Below are positions 12,858 to 24,014 of a stretch of DNA of 64,000 bases, one piece after another. Position numbers and translations under genes: made by a program. Numbering within the stretch: position 1 is the stretch's first letter; every line of letters begins with the position of its first letter. The notes beneath the pieces are model-generated. The model had not been told where the DNA came from and did not search any database. It worked only from the letters and a program-made list of their open reading frames with translations. The stretch is taken from assembly GCA_000827205.1 (NCBI GenBank), contig KN832566.1, positions 762,543-826,542 of the forward strand, in the 5' to 3' direction. Source of the DNA: Plicaturopsis crispa FD-325 SS-3. Lineage: Eukaryota > Basidiomycota > Agaricomycetes > Amylocorticiales > Amylocorticiaceae.

Positions 12858-14752
12858 ATGCTGGACATCGTTCCCCAGCTTCAGCTGCCTGCGATCAGCC
12901 GGAAACGTCCCAGGGGTCTCTGGAAGGAAAGTGGGGCTTCACGTCTCCACCACCAAACTCGCGGACATGTCAAATCCACGACCACGTCCCCTCACAACTC
13001 CGACGACGAGAATGAAGGAGAAGAACGTAGCTCTTCTTCTGCAAGCTCCAAAAGACCTCGATTCACCGGTCATTTCGAAGGTGACGCCGACGACGACACA
13101 GAACGCAGCTCTTGGGAGATACGGCATTCACCCCCTCCGCCCACCAATATCACACCACCCAATTATATACCGCACGTGCGCAGAACGCGCGTAATGGATA
13201 CGACGACCACTGCCGGACCAGGCTTGCAGGACCGGACTACATGCGATTATGAGGATTGGGAGGACCTTAAGGAGCTCTTTGCTAAGACAACAAACACATA
13301 CGAAGGTGAGTATACGGTCTGACCCCTTTCATCTTTAGGGGTGACCCATGTCTAATTTATCCTGACCTCGCAGGCGAAGACGCAGCAGATGCTCTACCCT
13401 TGATTCGTGGTGTCATTCACGAATGCCACCGATTTCTCGAATACTACCAGGACCCGTCCGTGCTTTTCGCAGCCCCTCCGAACATCCGTCACCCTCGGGA
13501 GTCTCCCAGCACATTAACACCGCCAGACGAACGTCTAGCGCGCGACTGGAGCATTGACCGCAGTAGAAGTGCATCCCCCACAAATACGAATGTCCCCAGT
13601 GCAAGTCAGCACACCCCAACGGAGCTCCCTACGACTTTCCACTCCATTCTCGGCTCTGCTCTTTTCATGTTCGGCAACCTCATCGCTCAGTCCCCGGACC
13701 TTGCACTTCCTGGCGAGCCCCGCGATCCTTGCGCATACTGGCTAGCTGCCCTCGACGTATTCGAGACTGGTGAAAATCTCCCCAGCAAGGTCAACGGTCC
13801 GTTCGGCGCGACCGAAGACTGGCGTATGGCCATAGTATGGGGTCGTACTCTTGTCTGCCTCGCCGAAGACATGCTCGCTCGGTCTCTCGCAGCTGAGCCT
13901 ATTTCCCAATTTTCTGTCGACGAGCACAAGTGGCCGCCGCACTCGCCGTTCGGCATTATTGCTGCGCGGCGGCCGCCAGTGACGCGACGTATGTCGCTTT
14001 CATCGGCAACCGTGAATGAGCTTATGGTGCTCGCCATGGACCAGTTCTCCCGCGGGATCTTCCACATGCCACACCCGCAGCACCATGCACCGCCCGCGTC
14101 AATGCCCAACATCAACCTTCCCGCTCCGGCGACCAGTGGCGTATCCACGCCTTCCTCCGAGCAGCCCACATTTTCTCGTGCGAAGGAGCTATTCACCATC
14201 GCGAGCGAAGTCCTTGGTGTCGCTGAGCGAATGGAGAATTCGGAGCAACGACAGTACTGGGCGAATTGGGCTGACTCGGTCTTCAATCAGATCAAGATGG
14301 AGGCGGATTTGGCGGCGTGGCGTGGTCCCATTACGCGTGCGCGTGGACGATGCTGGCTTATTGTGGGCACTGCACGCGTGGAGGACATTGAGTCTGCCCT
14401 GAGCAATGGCGAAAGTGCAGTTCTCGACAGCCAGGAAGCCCAGGATGCTAGGGATGGCCTGACAACAGGTAATTCAACACACTCATATATCGAACGACCT
14501 TGGCTAACAGCTTGTCATCGTTAAGCCATCTCATTCTTCGATCGCGCGAAAGGCTCTGCGACGTCCGCGAACGACCCGGAATCGCAGGAACTGCGACCGC
14601 TGTTCACGGAAGCGCTCCTGACGCTCGCCAATCTTACCGCGGACGAGAACAAACGCGAGGAACTTTACACAAGGGCGCAAGCGGAGGGGGACTTTGATCT
14701 CAGCATGCTGGAGTCAGAGGAGAAGGGTGATACTAGCATGGACGAGAGCTGA
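12858..14752 (+). CDS. ETT1: ETT1/NRO1 family translation-termination enhancer
   Basis: Yeast Ett1 enhances translation termination; fission yeast Nro1 is a nuclear partner of the Ofd1 dioxygenase in oxygen sensing. The first in-frame ATG is at 12858. The N terminus holds a basic RKRPRGLWKES stretch like the family's KRPLGLGK, followed by an acidic Ser-rich linker. The rest is an alpha-helical TPR-like domain: FHSILGSALFMFGNLI, DPCAYWLAALDVFETGEN, WGRTLVCLAEDML, YWANWADSVFNQIKME, and the C-terminal FTEALLTLANLTADENKRE followed by LYTRAQAEGDFDL. Two introns (about 13304-13372 and 14469-14523) are phase-consistent. The gene appears intact. A His/Pro-rich insert near residues 345-370 is not typical of yeast Ett1. 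Confidence 0.85.
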
Positions 14753-15212
14753 GACGGCCATGTCCGGCTGTCCGGATGATTCTACGACAATAGACCTGGG
14801 AACTCGGATGTTGCGCATGGGAGGATACCAATCATGGGATTCACTACATTATTCTTACTCTTACACTGACGTGATACACTTCTTTTATCGTTCTCGCATG
14901 TTCCGACAAGGGCCCTGCTTTACACTCGGTTTTTACCTCTGCTTGCTACTACTCCTACACTTACACTGTATACTACGCACGTTTCTTTTGGCCCAATACT
15001 TATTGTCTCCTGATTATGTAGTGTCCTCTCATTGCGCGTTCGTGTGGACTGTGGATACATCGTGCACGATAGAGCTGCTGAAGGTGCAATGCTGCTTGCG
15101 CCCTAATACAGGGGAGCGATGTTCTTCTCAATGATCATCGCGGTATTGGATTCGCCTAGGTTGGAAGATGTCGCCTCAAGGATTAGACGTCGGGCCATTG
15201 GAGAACGTCGAA
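14753..15212. other. Intergenic, convergent 3' ends
   Basis: The 3' flanks of ETT1 and of the minus-strand carrier. T/C-rich around 14850-15000. No gene seen. Confidence 0.5.
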
Positions 15213-16545
15213 TTAGGCCAGCGCATGGACGACAGCCTCGAAAACAGCGAATGTCGCCATGTTCACAGGAACGGCACTACAGGATCGTGGTGAGACATGA
15301 TAGCACTTACGGGCAAGCCTGGACGTACCGGATCAGTGTAGGCGCCAGACCGCGAAAAAACACACCGCCGCCTTCTGCGCGGTACGAGTGCGAGATGGTG
15401 GAGAGCGTAGTGCGGTATGGATTCCTAGGTGACGCATCCGTACTGACTGGTCGTGATGATCCTGGCACTGGTGCTGAGCCCTGGATGCGCGTCTTTATAA
15501 CGTCAAGGGGAAACGTCGTGATCCAGCCCGCAATCCCAGCCACTCCTCCCGCTGCCAGCAGCGCAGGCCAGGAAAGCACGCTCATCTCAGATTCAATCTC
15601 AGATAATATGGACGAATGGTCGGAGTGTAGGGTGGGCGGTGCCGTTGCGAGATACCGGCATGTCGCTTCATATGCAGCGAAATACGCCCCGTATCCGCAG
15701 TCGCGTAAGGCGGTTGCAGTTACGCCGCGGTAGAGGCCTTTGAGGCCGTGTGCCCGAAATATCTGGACAGCTAGTGCGCGTGCAGATGGGGCAGAGGAGG
15801 CGGCAGAGAGCATGTTCTGTTGCTGAATCTTGATGAGCTCCGTTGGGGTTGTGATTATGCTTCAAAGACATGACGGTGTAAGCGACGCGTCCAACACGAA
15901 ACATATAAAGGAAATGCTTACGAAGATATGATACCACTCCCTGCGCCGGCAAGGGCGATCTGAGATAGCGAAGGCGTAGAATCTGGGTCGTCGAGTTGTA
16001 GTTTCATCAAGAATCGATATGAAGAGAAGACGAGTCCATTCATTAGTGCACAGGTGGCCTATATCGTCAGAATAACCGGCGCTTGGCCCTGTAGTTCAGC
16101 GCTACAAGAATCGATAGACAATGATTGAGTGAACATACGAGTGGCGAGGTTATGCCCTTGTAGAGACCTAGGAACCGCTCTTCACGGACAATAGTCGCGA
16201 GAGCTTGAGCTGTAGAGCGATATTTCTGCGAAACTTGAGGACTCTGGAACCGCACTTTGACTGGGACACGTCTATGTCAGGGTTTTTATTTTTCCAACGC
16301 GTCGATTAAATCACGCACCCGTGTCAAAAGGAAATCCAACGACTAGGCCTGCCATACCTAGGTCATGCAATGTGTGAGAGCACGCAAAACCTATCTGCTG
16401 GTCGACTCTAGTACTCACCGGCAACCGTGCCAGCTATGAAATCGACTGTTGGATCCAGCGTGCTAGAAACTAGAAACCATAAATCTTCCAAGAAACCTTA
16501 CGATTAGATGAGCACACCTTGTTGGTTTCCTTCGTCTGAGTTCAT
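15213..16545 (-). CDS. Mitochondrial carrier, SLC25 (carnitine/ornithine-like branch)
   Basis: An inner-membrane solute exchanger with three repeats of two helices. Start ATG at 16545 (MNSDEGNQQ), then small exons. Repeat 1: DPTVDFIAGTVAG, MAGLVVGFPFDTVKVRFQSP and EERFLGLYKGITSPL. Repeat 2: ALAGAGSGIISS, PTELIKIQQQN and HGLKGLYRGVTATALRD. Repeat 3: LAAGGVAGIAGWITTFPLD, VIKTRIQG and FFRGLAPTLIR. The final exon gives AVPVNMATFAVFEAVVHAL and a TAA at 15213-15215; the donor GTACGTC fits the join better than a later GTAAGTG. All three P-x-[DE]-x-x-[KR] signatures are present. The motif set resembles carnitine/acylcarnitine and basic amino acid carriers, but the substrate cannot be fixed from sequence. 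Confidence 0.85.
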
Positions 16546-16692
16546 GTTGAAAGGGGTGTTGATCTCTCAATGCTTCAACCTGTCACTGGCCCTAGTAGTG
16601 CCCTAGTGCATGGAGGTCCAAGTCAAGTTAAAGGTCCGGCCGTTCTTGAAAGACATGCCGCGGATCAGGGCATTTCCCTCGATCGCATTCTC

Positions 16693-16706
16693 CACGTGGA
16701 CACGTG
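16693..16706. promoter_or_regulatory. Double CACGTG (E-box) motif
   Basis: Two CACGTG palindromes separated by two bases, about 150 bp upstream of the carrier start and 22 bp outside the fold-back element. CACGTG is the core site of fungal bHLH regulators. A role in carrier expression is inferred from position only. Confidence 0.35.
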
Positions 16707-16727
16707 GACATATGATTTCAGATTATT

Positions 16728-19426
16728 GCCGTTTGCAGAAGAGTTGGCGCCGCGTCGATTTCGACGCGAAAAAGGCGTTTCCGCGACCGATTTTTGGGAT
16801 GCGATTTTCTCAACAACCAACGGTCGGATTACCATGAATGTAGGGTGTTTTCGACTCGTTTTTTAGTGCTCTAGACGGCCCCGGGGTTTTTGGAGCGAAA
16901 GGATGAGTTTTGTACAAGTCAGGTACCACCTACCCCAACCTTGCTCTATCCACCTCGGGGGCTCGTTTGCACGAGTACGGAGGCTCCGATAAAATATCGG
17001 AATACACAGAAATGATCATATATACCTATATAAGAGGGCCCCAGCAGAAAAAACCGCATGCGAGAGTGTGTCCGTACGCGAAATGACATCGCGCGGCGCC
17101 GCAAAATGCACCACATTCCGAGCGCCGTTCCTCAACAACTAATGAACGGAATATTATACATGGATAGGGTAACTTACTCAGTTTTATGTGCTCTTGACGG
17201 CCCCAGCGTTATTTTGAGCAAATCTATAGAACTGAGCAAACGCAGGCAAGTGCTCCTGCTCAGTCACTGCAAGATTATGCACACGTTTGTGACACAACCA
17301 CTGCACATATCAGCTCAATTGTGCGAAGCAAAATTATCAGTTGCATTGGAGGAAAACGGCCCCATAGTTTACTTAGTGATTTAAGCCCGCCATATAGCAC
17401 ACCAAGGGTCATATATGCCTGGGTAGTGGCATCACATAACTGTCTGTCTAGTGTACAAAAAACTGTTTTCTGGATATCATCAACTGTGGGGCCGTTCTCT
17501 CCCAATGAAACTGATAATTTTGCTCCGCAGAATTGAGCTGATCCGTGGAGTGGTTGTGTCACAAACGTGTGCACAATCTTGCAATGACTGAGCAGGAACA
17601 CTTGCCTGCGTNNNNNNNNNNNNNNNNNNNNNNNNNNNNNNNNNNNNNNNNNNNNNNNNNNNNNNNNNNNNNNNNNNNNNNNNNNNNNNNNNNNNNNNNN
17701 NNNNNNNNNNNNNNNNNNNNNNNNNNNNNNNNNNNNNNNNNNNNNNNNNNNNNNNNNNNNNNNNNNNNNNNNNNNNNNNNNNNNNNNNNNNNNNNNNNNN
17801 NNNNNNNNNNNNNNNNNNNNNNNNNNNNNNNNNNNNNNNNNNNNNNNNNNNNNNNNNNNNNNNNNNNNNNNNNNNNNNNNNNNNNNNNNNNNNNNNNNNN
17901 NNNNNNNNNNNNNNNNNNNNNNNNNNNNNNNNNNNNNNNNNNNNNNNNNNNNNNNNNNNNNNNNNNNNNNNNNNNNNNNNNNNNNNNNNNNNNNNNNNNN
18001 NNNNNNNNNNNNNNNNNNNNNNNNNNNNNNNNNNNNNNNNNNNNNNNNNNNNNNNNNNNNNNNNNNNNNNNNNNNNNNNNNNNNNNNNNNNNNNNNNNNN
18101 NNNNNNNNNNNNNNNNNNNNNNNNNNNNNNNNNNNNNNNNNNNNNNNNNNNNNNNNNNNNNNNNNNNNNNNNNNNNNNNNNNNNNNNNNNNNNNNNNNNN
18201 NNNNNNNNNNNNNNNNNNNNNNNNNNNNNNNNNNNNNNNNNNNNNNNNNNNNNNNNNNNNNNNNNNNNNNNNNNNNNNNNNNNNNNNNNNNNNNNNNNNN
18301 NNNNNNNNNNNNNNNNNNNNNNNNNNNNNNNNNNNNNNNNNNNNNNNNNNNNNNNNNNNNNNNNNNNNNNNNNNNNNNNNNNNNNNNNNNNNNNNNNNNN
18401 NNNNNNNNNNNNNNNNNNNNNNNNNNNNNNNNNNNNNNNNNNNNNNNNNNNNNNNNNNNNNNNNNNNNNNNNNNNNNNNNNNNNNNNNNNNNNNNNNNNN
18501 NNNNNNNNNNNNNNTTTTGAGCAAATCTATAGAACTGAGCAAACGCAGGCAAGTGCTCCTGCTCAGTCACTGCAAGATTATGCACACGTTTGTGACACAA
18601 CCACTGCACATATCAGCTCAATTGTGCGAAGCAAAATTATCAGTTGCATTGGAGGAAAACGGCCCCATAGTTTACTTAGTGATTTAAGCCCGCCATATAG
18701 CACACCAAGGGTCATATATGCCTGGGTAGTGGCATCACATAACTGTCTGTCTAGTGTACAAAAAACTGTTTTCTGGATATCATCAACTGTGGGGCCGTTC
18801 TCTCCCAATGAAACTGATAATTTTGCTCCGCAGAATTGAGCTGATCCGTGGAGTGGTTGTGTCACAAACGTGTGCACAATCTTGCAATGACTGAGCAGGA
18901 ACACTTGCCTGCGTTTGCTCAGTTCTATAGATTTGCTCAAAATAACGCTGGGGCCGTCAAGAGCACATAAAACTGAGTAAGTTACCCTATCCATGTATAA
19001 TATTCCGTTCATTAGTTGTTGAGGAACGGCGCTCGGAATGTGGTGCATTTTGCGGCGCCGCGCGATGTCATTTCGCGTACGGACACACTCTCGCATGCGG
19101 TTTTTTCTGCTGGGGCCCTCTTATATAGGTATATATGATCATTTCTGTGTATTCCGATATTTTATCGGAGCCTCCGTACTCGTGCAAACGAGCCCCCGAG
19201 GTGGATAGAGCAAGGTTGGGGTAGGTGGTACCTGACTTGTACAAAACTCATCCTTTCGCTCCAAAAACCCCGGGGCCGTCTAGAGCACTAAAAAACGAGT
19301 CGAAAACACCCTACATTCATGGTAATCCGACCGTTGGTTGTTGAGAAAATCGCATCCCAAAAATCGGTCGCGGAAACGCCTTTTTCGCGTCGAAATCGAC
19401 GCGGCGCCAACTCTTCTGCAAACGGC
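16728..19426. mobile_element. Giant fold-back (inverted-repeat) element, non-autonomous, split by an assembly gap
   Basis: The sequence inward from GCCGTTTGCAGAAG at 16728 reappears as its reverse complement ending at 19426. By eye the arms are identical over about 520 bp, then about 110 bp of imperfect match, around a loop of roughly 120 bp. If the gap is an artefact (see the gap entry) the real element is about 1.4 kb, almost all of it a hairpin. Each arm holds CCTATATAAGAGGGCC, a TATA-like site facing inward, followed 20-30 bp later by an ATG opening a 108-codon frame (left) and a 172-codon frame (right) with no known domain. No transposase is visible. No clear target-site duplication is seen (flanks GATTATT and TATAAGATT). 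A long-TIR MITE/fold-back DNA transposon is the best description. Confidence 0.7.
17612..18514. other. Assembly gap (903 N) with identical 400-bp ends
   Basis: All positions are N. The 400 bases before the gap (17212-17611) and the 400 bases after it (18515-18914) are the same sequence in the same direction, as far as I can compare. This suggests two contigs that overlap inside the hairpin but were not merged, so the gap length may not reflect real DNA. Confidence 0.85.
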
Positions 19427-19591
19427 TATAAGATTGCGTGGTTGAACGATGAACGAGAGTGTAATAGAAACGCGAAAGGTTCAAGAAATAACTAGTAAGG
19501 TAGAAATCCAAAAGAATGGTGGCCAAGAAATAAGTGGCGGTATAGCAAACCATAAGATACGATAATATGTCCATGCACGCTGTCGCATTGT

Positions 19592-21934
19592 TCAATATCC
19601 TACTGGGCCCGTATTCCCAGGCGTCTCAGCTTCCTTGAAAGAGGCTGCAGCATTCCTATACTGGTCGCACACATGCGGGTCGTAAAGCTGCGAAGGATCT
19701 TTTGTCAAGTATCCGCGCCTAAGCCCCTCCATGTAGGACCTGCAGCTCGACGTCAGCCAGCGCGCCCACGCAAACGTTTGGAAACACGGACCACTGCCTG
19801 CTGAGATTGCCCGCGAGCTTTGATGTCTCTATCTTGAAGTTCCAGAACTTCACGGTGTGGGATGTCAATGAGGGGAGTATTGGAGGTCTCTTCGTCCGAA
19901 ATGTACTCACAATCCAGCCTTTCCCTTCAGTGTACGCAAGTTTCTGAGCATCTGCCCATTTAACGAGGAAAGCGTCCGTAGCGTTGAACTGTGTGGGCAA
20001 TCCCCACTCTCCGAACCACAGAGGACTATTTCCGAGGGGGCTATCACTCTGCACTCGTTGTAAATCTGCCAACAATGGTACTCAGAGAATGATCGCGGGA
20101 TATAGAGCCAGACGCACTGCAAATACTGGTCAAGTAGGCATCCTCGTTTGCGTCAGCAACACCCTGGCAAACCAAGAGATTAGTGGATGACAATGGCGGA
20201 ATGTTGAAAGCCTCAGAACTACACACCCCGAAGCTAATCAAAGCGCGCCTGTTGAGAAAGGTTGTTTCACCAATGGCATTTGCATGGCTTACCTATAGTA
20301 GAGATGGTTGTCGTATCCTTGCGGTCCTATCTTGGCGTCGGCAGGATTAGACGGGTTATTGTACTGCCAGCTAACATCCATAAAACTATCAAGAGTTGCG
20401 GAGGTTATTGACTGCGCCATAGCGGATTATTAGCAGAGACTTACCTCGTGACAAGCGGCGTCGTCGTCCCCGTCGATATTTTGGTGAAATCGAAGATGTT
20501 ATCCAGCGTGAATTGTACGCCGAGCTGGAGAAGAATGGGGGCGGCCTCGCCAAGCGCCTGCAAAACTTCAGCGTTGAAGATGTCTCCGTAGCCTGTATTC
20601 ACTTCGATGAGAGCAGCAGTAAAGTTTGACGTCGTTATCTTCAAGTCCAATGACAGACCCGTGGCTGGGATGCCGAGGATGAGCTCGACAGCCCGCACAA
20701 CGCGTACGAAGTTCTTCTGGACTGATGTCCAGGCGAAATCAGTAATTGGTGTATGGTTTGATCGTGGTGGCATTCACATACAGTCACCATAACCGGGGGT
20801 TTGTGTGGCATCCATGATCGGCTCGTTGACGGCTTCGATGGACGCCACACTCGCAAATGCTGGGTCAAGGTGGGACAGGGCAGTCATCACCGCAGACCAT
20901 GTCAGAGCACGGCCGTAGTTGTACGGCGTCTGAAGATGGTCTTGTGAGTATGATTTATCATGGCCAAGCGACAACGTCTGGCTCACGTAGAACTGAGCAT
21001 CGGACGTGCATCTGGTAGAAGGCAATGCGATTAGCTCTGTACAGTACAGTTCCCATCACGATATACACACCTGCCAGTAAACATTGAATTGGGCGTTTGC
21101 ACTCCCGGAAGTCCGTGATGGTCCAGGATTACCGTAATCCCAGCGTCCTGAAGCATTCTCAGGCCGCTACGCTACAGGTGGGGATAAATACACACGTCAG
21201 AAGCCTGTCAATGCATACGCACGAACTTATTCATTGCATACCAAGTAAGATATTCCACCACGAGGATAATATTCTGAAGACCGGTCGACGAGCTCTTCCA
21301 GGATCCAGTAGCCTAGCTGTGAATTGGCACGAATGTTTTATATCATCATGGTCGTGCATAACGGAGCAATGATACTAACGGGTATGCGGACAGTGTTTAT
21401 CCCGGCTGCTTGAAGTGCGTCTACATCTGCCTGGGTGAACCAGGTTGACCTATAATTCATGTATGAGCCTGCGACACATGCATATTAACAAATCGAATCT
21501 ATCACCAATGTTGAGCAAACGTGTCATCAACGGTGTCGGGATAGGCCTCGGCAAACGCGCTATAAGTCCTTGGATGAGACTGTGCCATGGCGATTCACCG
21601 ATCTTGAAGGCTCACAATTCTGTGGCAATGCATTCCGAGCAATCTTTACACTTCTCCCCACCCATGTCGAGCCATTCTGAATACTGGTGTTAATATTGGC
21701 CATAGGAATTATATATAAATATGTCTCCGAAACGACGAACCTTGGGGTAACATCCATGACTCCAATACCAACCTGCATACACACAAACACTTCAGGATAG
21801 TATCGAAACATAGGCATAAGCACTCACCAAGAGCCCAAGTTGACCCCGTATATCTTGTCCGGTAACGAAGCGGCTGCACTGACTCTGCAAACGAGCGAGA
21901 TGAGGAGGGAGAGGGACACGAAAAACGACCTCAT
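19592..21934 (-). CDS. Secreted glycoside hydrolase family 5 (exo-beta-1,3-glucanase-like)
   Basis: A secreted glycan hydrolase for cell-wall or plant polysaccharides. Start ATG at 21934 gives a signal peptide (MRSFFVSLSLLISLVCRVSA), then YGVNLGSWLVLESWMLP across an intron, EKCKDCSECIATEFAFAEAY, a Trp-rich TWFTQADVDALQAAGINTVRIP segment, ITVILDHHGLPG, SVASIEAVNEPIMDA (acid/base Glu in NEP) and LWFGEWGLPTQFNATD (nucleophile Glu in GEWG). The C terminus reads RRGYLTKDPSQLYDPHVCDQ and ends at a TGA at 19592-19594. About a dozen small exons splice in frame, one through an acceptor at CTTATAG. Both catalytic glutamates are present, so it looks functional. The GH5 subfamily and exact substrate are uncertain. 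Confidence 0.85.
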
Positions 21935-21977
21935 CGTGGAAAGCTCACTGACCCACCTGTGTCCCCGTTCCACCACT

Positions 21978-21984
21978 CTTTATA
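21978..21984 (-). promoter_or_regulatory. TATA box of the GH5 gene
   Basis: TATAAAG on the minus strand, about 45-50 bp upstream of the GH5 start codon, a textbook spacing for a strong, regulated fungal promoter. Confidence 0.5.
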
Positions 21985-23099
21985 CGAGAAAAAATGGAGA
22001 TACTTACGTCCGGCAGCACTGTCTGCGTGTTCGGCGTTACCGGCTCCCGAGCTTCATCACATCATGCATGGAAGACGGACGTGAAGAAGCCCATCAAGTT
22101 AGTCTACTTGGCTGGCCCGATGGAGAGTATGACAGTCGATGCTTCCTACAACATTAAGCCATTATGTGAACTTGTTGGGAGTCCACGACTCCAGTGACGG
22201 TGTCACAAGCATGCCTCGGCGGGGTGTTCATTGGCAATGTGGTCGTGCGCGCAAGACCCGTGGATGGCCCGGTCCTACAGGCGGAGACGCAGATCCATTT
22301 GCTTGTACACGACATAGCGCCCGCAGCCCACTGACATGGCATACGGAGGACGTTGCTCTCGCGCCTAAGATCCACTGAGCTGGCATGCGGCATGCCTTCC
22401 CCGAAGATCTTTTCGTAGGTCATGCGCTGTAACAGCACATCCAGAGAGTACAGAAAAGGTGGTCAGCAGGTAGCAGTCTACATCCTTTCTTTGAGCCCCC
22501 CTCGTATATGGAACAAGCATAGCTTGCGACACTACGATGCTGGAACATGTGCGGGTCGACGCGGGCCGAGGGGCAGTGATGACTGGATGAGGACGTAGTT
22601 TGTCCCATAACATCAGGAAAAAGCATTCCGGGTCGTAGCTGCCGCAAAGCTATCGGAGACCTCCATAGCCATCATAGTTGTATAAAGTTGACCCAGCGCT
22701 ACAAAGGACACCGTAGCTTACATTGTTCACATACATGACACTGTAATTTGGAGGTGACATGTAGTGCTACCATGAACAACGGTACAACCACCATAATCAA
22801 CGCTACAACGGCTTCATAGGCAATGCTACGGTGACGGTCTCTCGCGCTGGCGGCGGCGGTACGCTCGGGACGAGGTTTGACGGATTTGCGGGACATGACT
22901 CAGTGCCAGTGCGAATCTGCATCCTGCAATTAGTATATGCTGTGAGGGCAGCCGAAAAAGGAGCCAAGGAAGTACAAGAACACAGACAACACACCTATGA
23001 TGCTCGTATATCTTGTGAGCGATTGCGCCGTCTACCTCGAAGTTCCCGGCGACCTGCCGTCGCCCCTGCGCCTCCGCTTGTCCTTATCCATAGCCTGTC
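21985..23099. other. Decayed or non-coding DNA between GH5 and the ACS relic
   Basis: No complete gene is recognised. A plus-strand frame near 22205-22330 contains GGVFIGNVVVRARPVDGP and LQAETQIHLLVHD, which reads like protein but has no match that I know. The C-terminal half of acetyl-CoA synthetase, expected downstream of 23100 on the minus strand, cannot be found here. Confidence 0.35.
22699..22896 (-). CDS. Possible small single-span membrane protein or first exon
   Basis: A 65-codon frame starting with an ATG at 22896: a basic head (MSRKSVKPRPERTAAASARD), then a hydrophobic span (AVVALIMVVVPLFMVALHV) and a short Cys-containing tail. The positive-inside pattern fits a small type II membrane protein, or exon 1 of a longer one with a donor at about 22730 (GTATGT). 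It sits in a decayed area with nothing else to support it, so this is weak. Confidence 0.2.
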   Translation of the reverse strand: MSRKSVKPRPERTAAASARDRHRSIAYEAVVALIMVVVPLFMVALHVTSKLQCHVCEQCKLRCPL

Positions 23100-24014
23100 C
23101 ACTGAGGCGCATGGTCGCACCGTTGGCCTCGTAGTTGCACCGTCGCCGCGCCCGGCTTTGTCTCAATCGCGCGCAGGACGGCGTCACGACGATCACGCCC
23201 GTCTCCGTCTGCCAGAACGTGTCCACGATCGCGCACTCCATCTTCCTGACGTGCGTGTTGTACTAGTCCCAGGTCTCCGGGTTGATCGGCTCGCCAACGC
23301 TGCCCAGCACGCGCAGGCTACTCAGGTCGTGGTTCTCGACGTGGTGCGAGCCAAGCCGGGGCAGAAGGCGGATAGCGGTGGGCGCGGAGTAGAATTGCGC
23401 GATCTTGTGCTTCTCGACGGCCTGCCAGTAGCGCGAGGGTGTCGGGGACACGGGCATCGATTCGAAGACCATCGTCGCGACGCCGTTGGCGAGGGGGCCG
23501 TAGACGATGTACGTATGCCCAGTGATCCACCCGACGTCGGCCATGCACGCGAAGCGGTCCTCCGGGTGCACATCGAATACATACTTCACGATTATGGCCG
23601 CGCCGAGAAGATATCAACCGGTGCTATGCACGACACCTTTTGGTCGCCCGGTGGATCCAGATGCCTGCGAGTATGTTAGGGGCCAGAGCGATGACATGTA
23701 AAATATTAACGCACGTAGAGAATGAAGAGGGGGCCTTCAGACGACATGATTTCCGGTGCGCAGTACGCGGGGACCTTTGCAATCTCCTCGTGCCACCACT
23801 TGTCCCGGCCCTCCGTCCACGCGACGTCGTTTCCCGTCCGCTGCAGCACGAGCACATGCTCAGCCTTCGGGCGCTCCTTCAGCGCGGCGTCCACGATAGC
23901 CTTGGTCGCGATCGTCTTGCCGCCGCGTCTCCCTACGTCGCTGGTAATGAGAACGCGCGACGCGCAATCCTGGACACGATCGTGCAGAGATTCTGCGGGA
24001 AGCCTGCAAACAGA
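23100..24014 (-). pseudogene. Broken acetyl-CoA synthetase fragment
   Basis: The central part of an AMP-forming acetyl-CoA synthetase (acetate + ATP + CoA to acetyl-CoA). Clear pieces: [55 protein letters not shown] (the nucleotide-binding loop), [50 protein letters not shown] and [13 protein letters not shown]. It is not functional: a TGA (23614-23616) replaces the Gly codon right after the phosphate-binding loop, a TAG (23263-23265) replaces a Trp codon after PETWD, and the frame is lost after VVTP near 23190. The C-terminal domain with the catalytic Lys is absent, as is the N-terminal part. The left part begins at a TTTGCAG acceptor-like site next to the HAM1 fragment. The open frame on the plus strand here is only its antisense shadow. 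Confidence 0.85.

Noticed and set aside
17275-18687. Open frames of 330-440 codons on both strands
   Set aside because: They are open only because they read through the run of N.
16728-19426. Reading the fold-back arms as long terminal repeats
   Set aside because: The arms are inverted, not direct, and no retroelement domain is present. The direct 400-bp repeat is explained by the assembly gap.
21994-22378. Candidate plus-strand gene upstream of GH5
   Set aside because: Short frames read acceptably (IKLVYLAGPMESM and GGVFIGNVVVRARP) but no splice chain joins them and no family is recognised.
22831-23679. Long plus-strand open frame of 282 codons
   Set aside because: It is antisense to the acetyl-CoA synthetase relic. 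Its length comes from the GC-rich codons of the other strand, and the translation is Arg/Val/Asp-rich without any motif.
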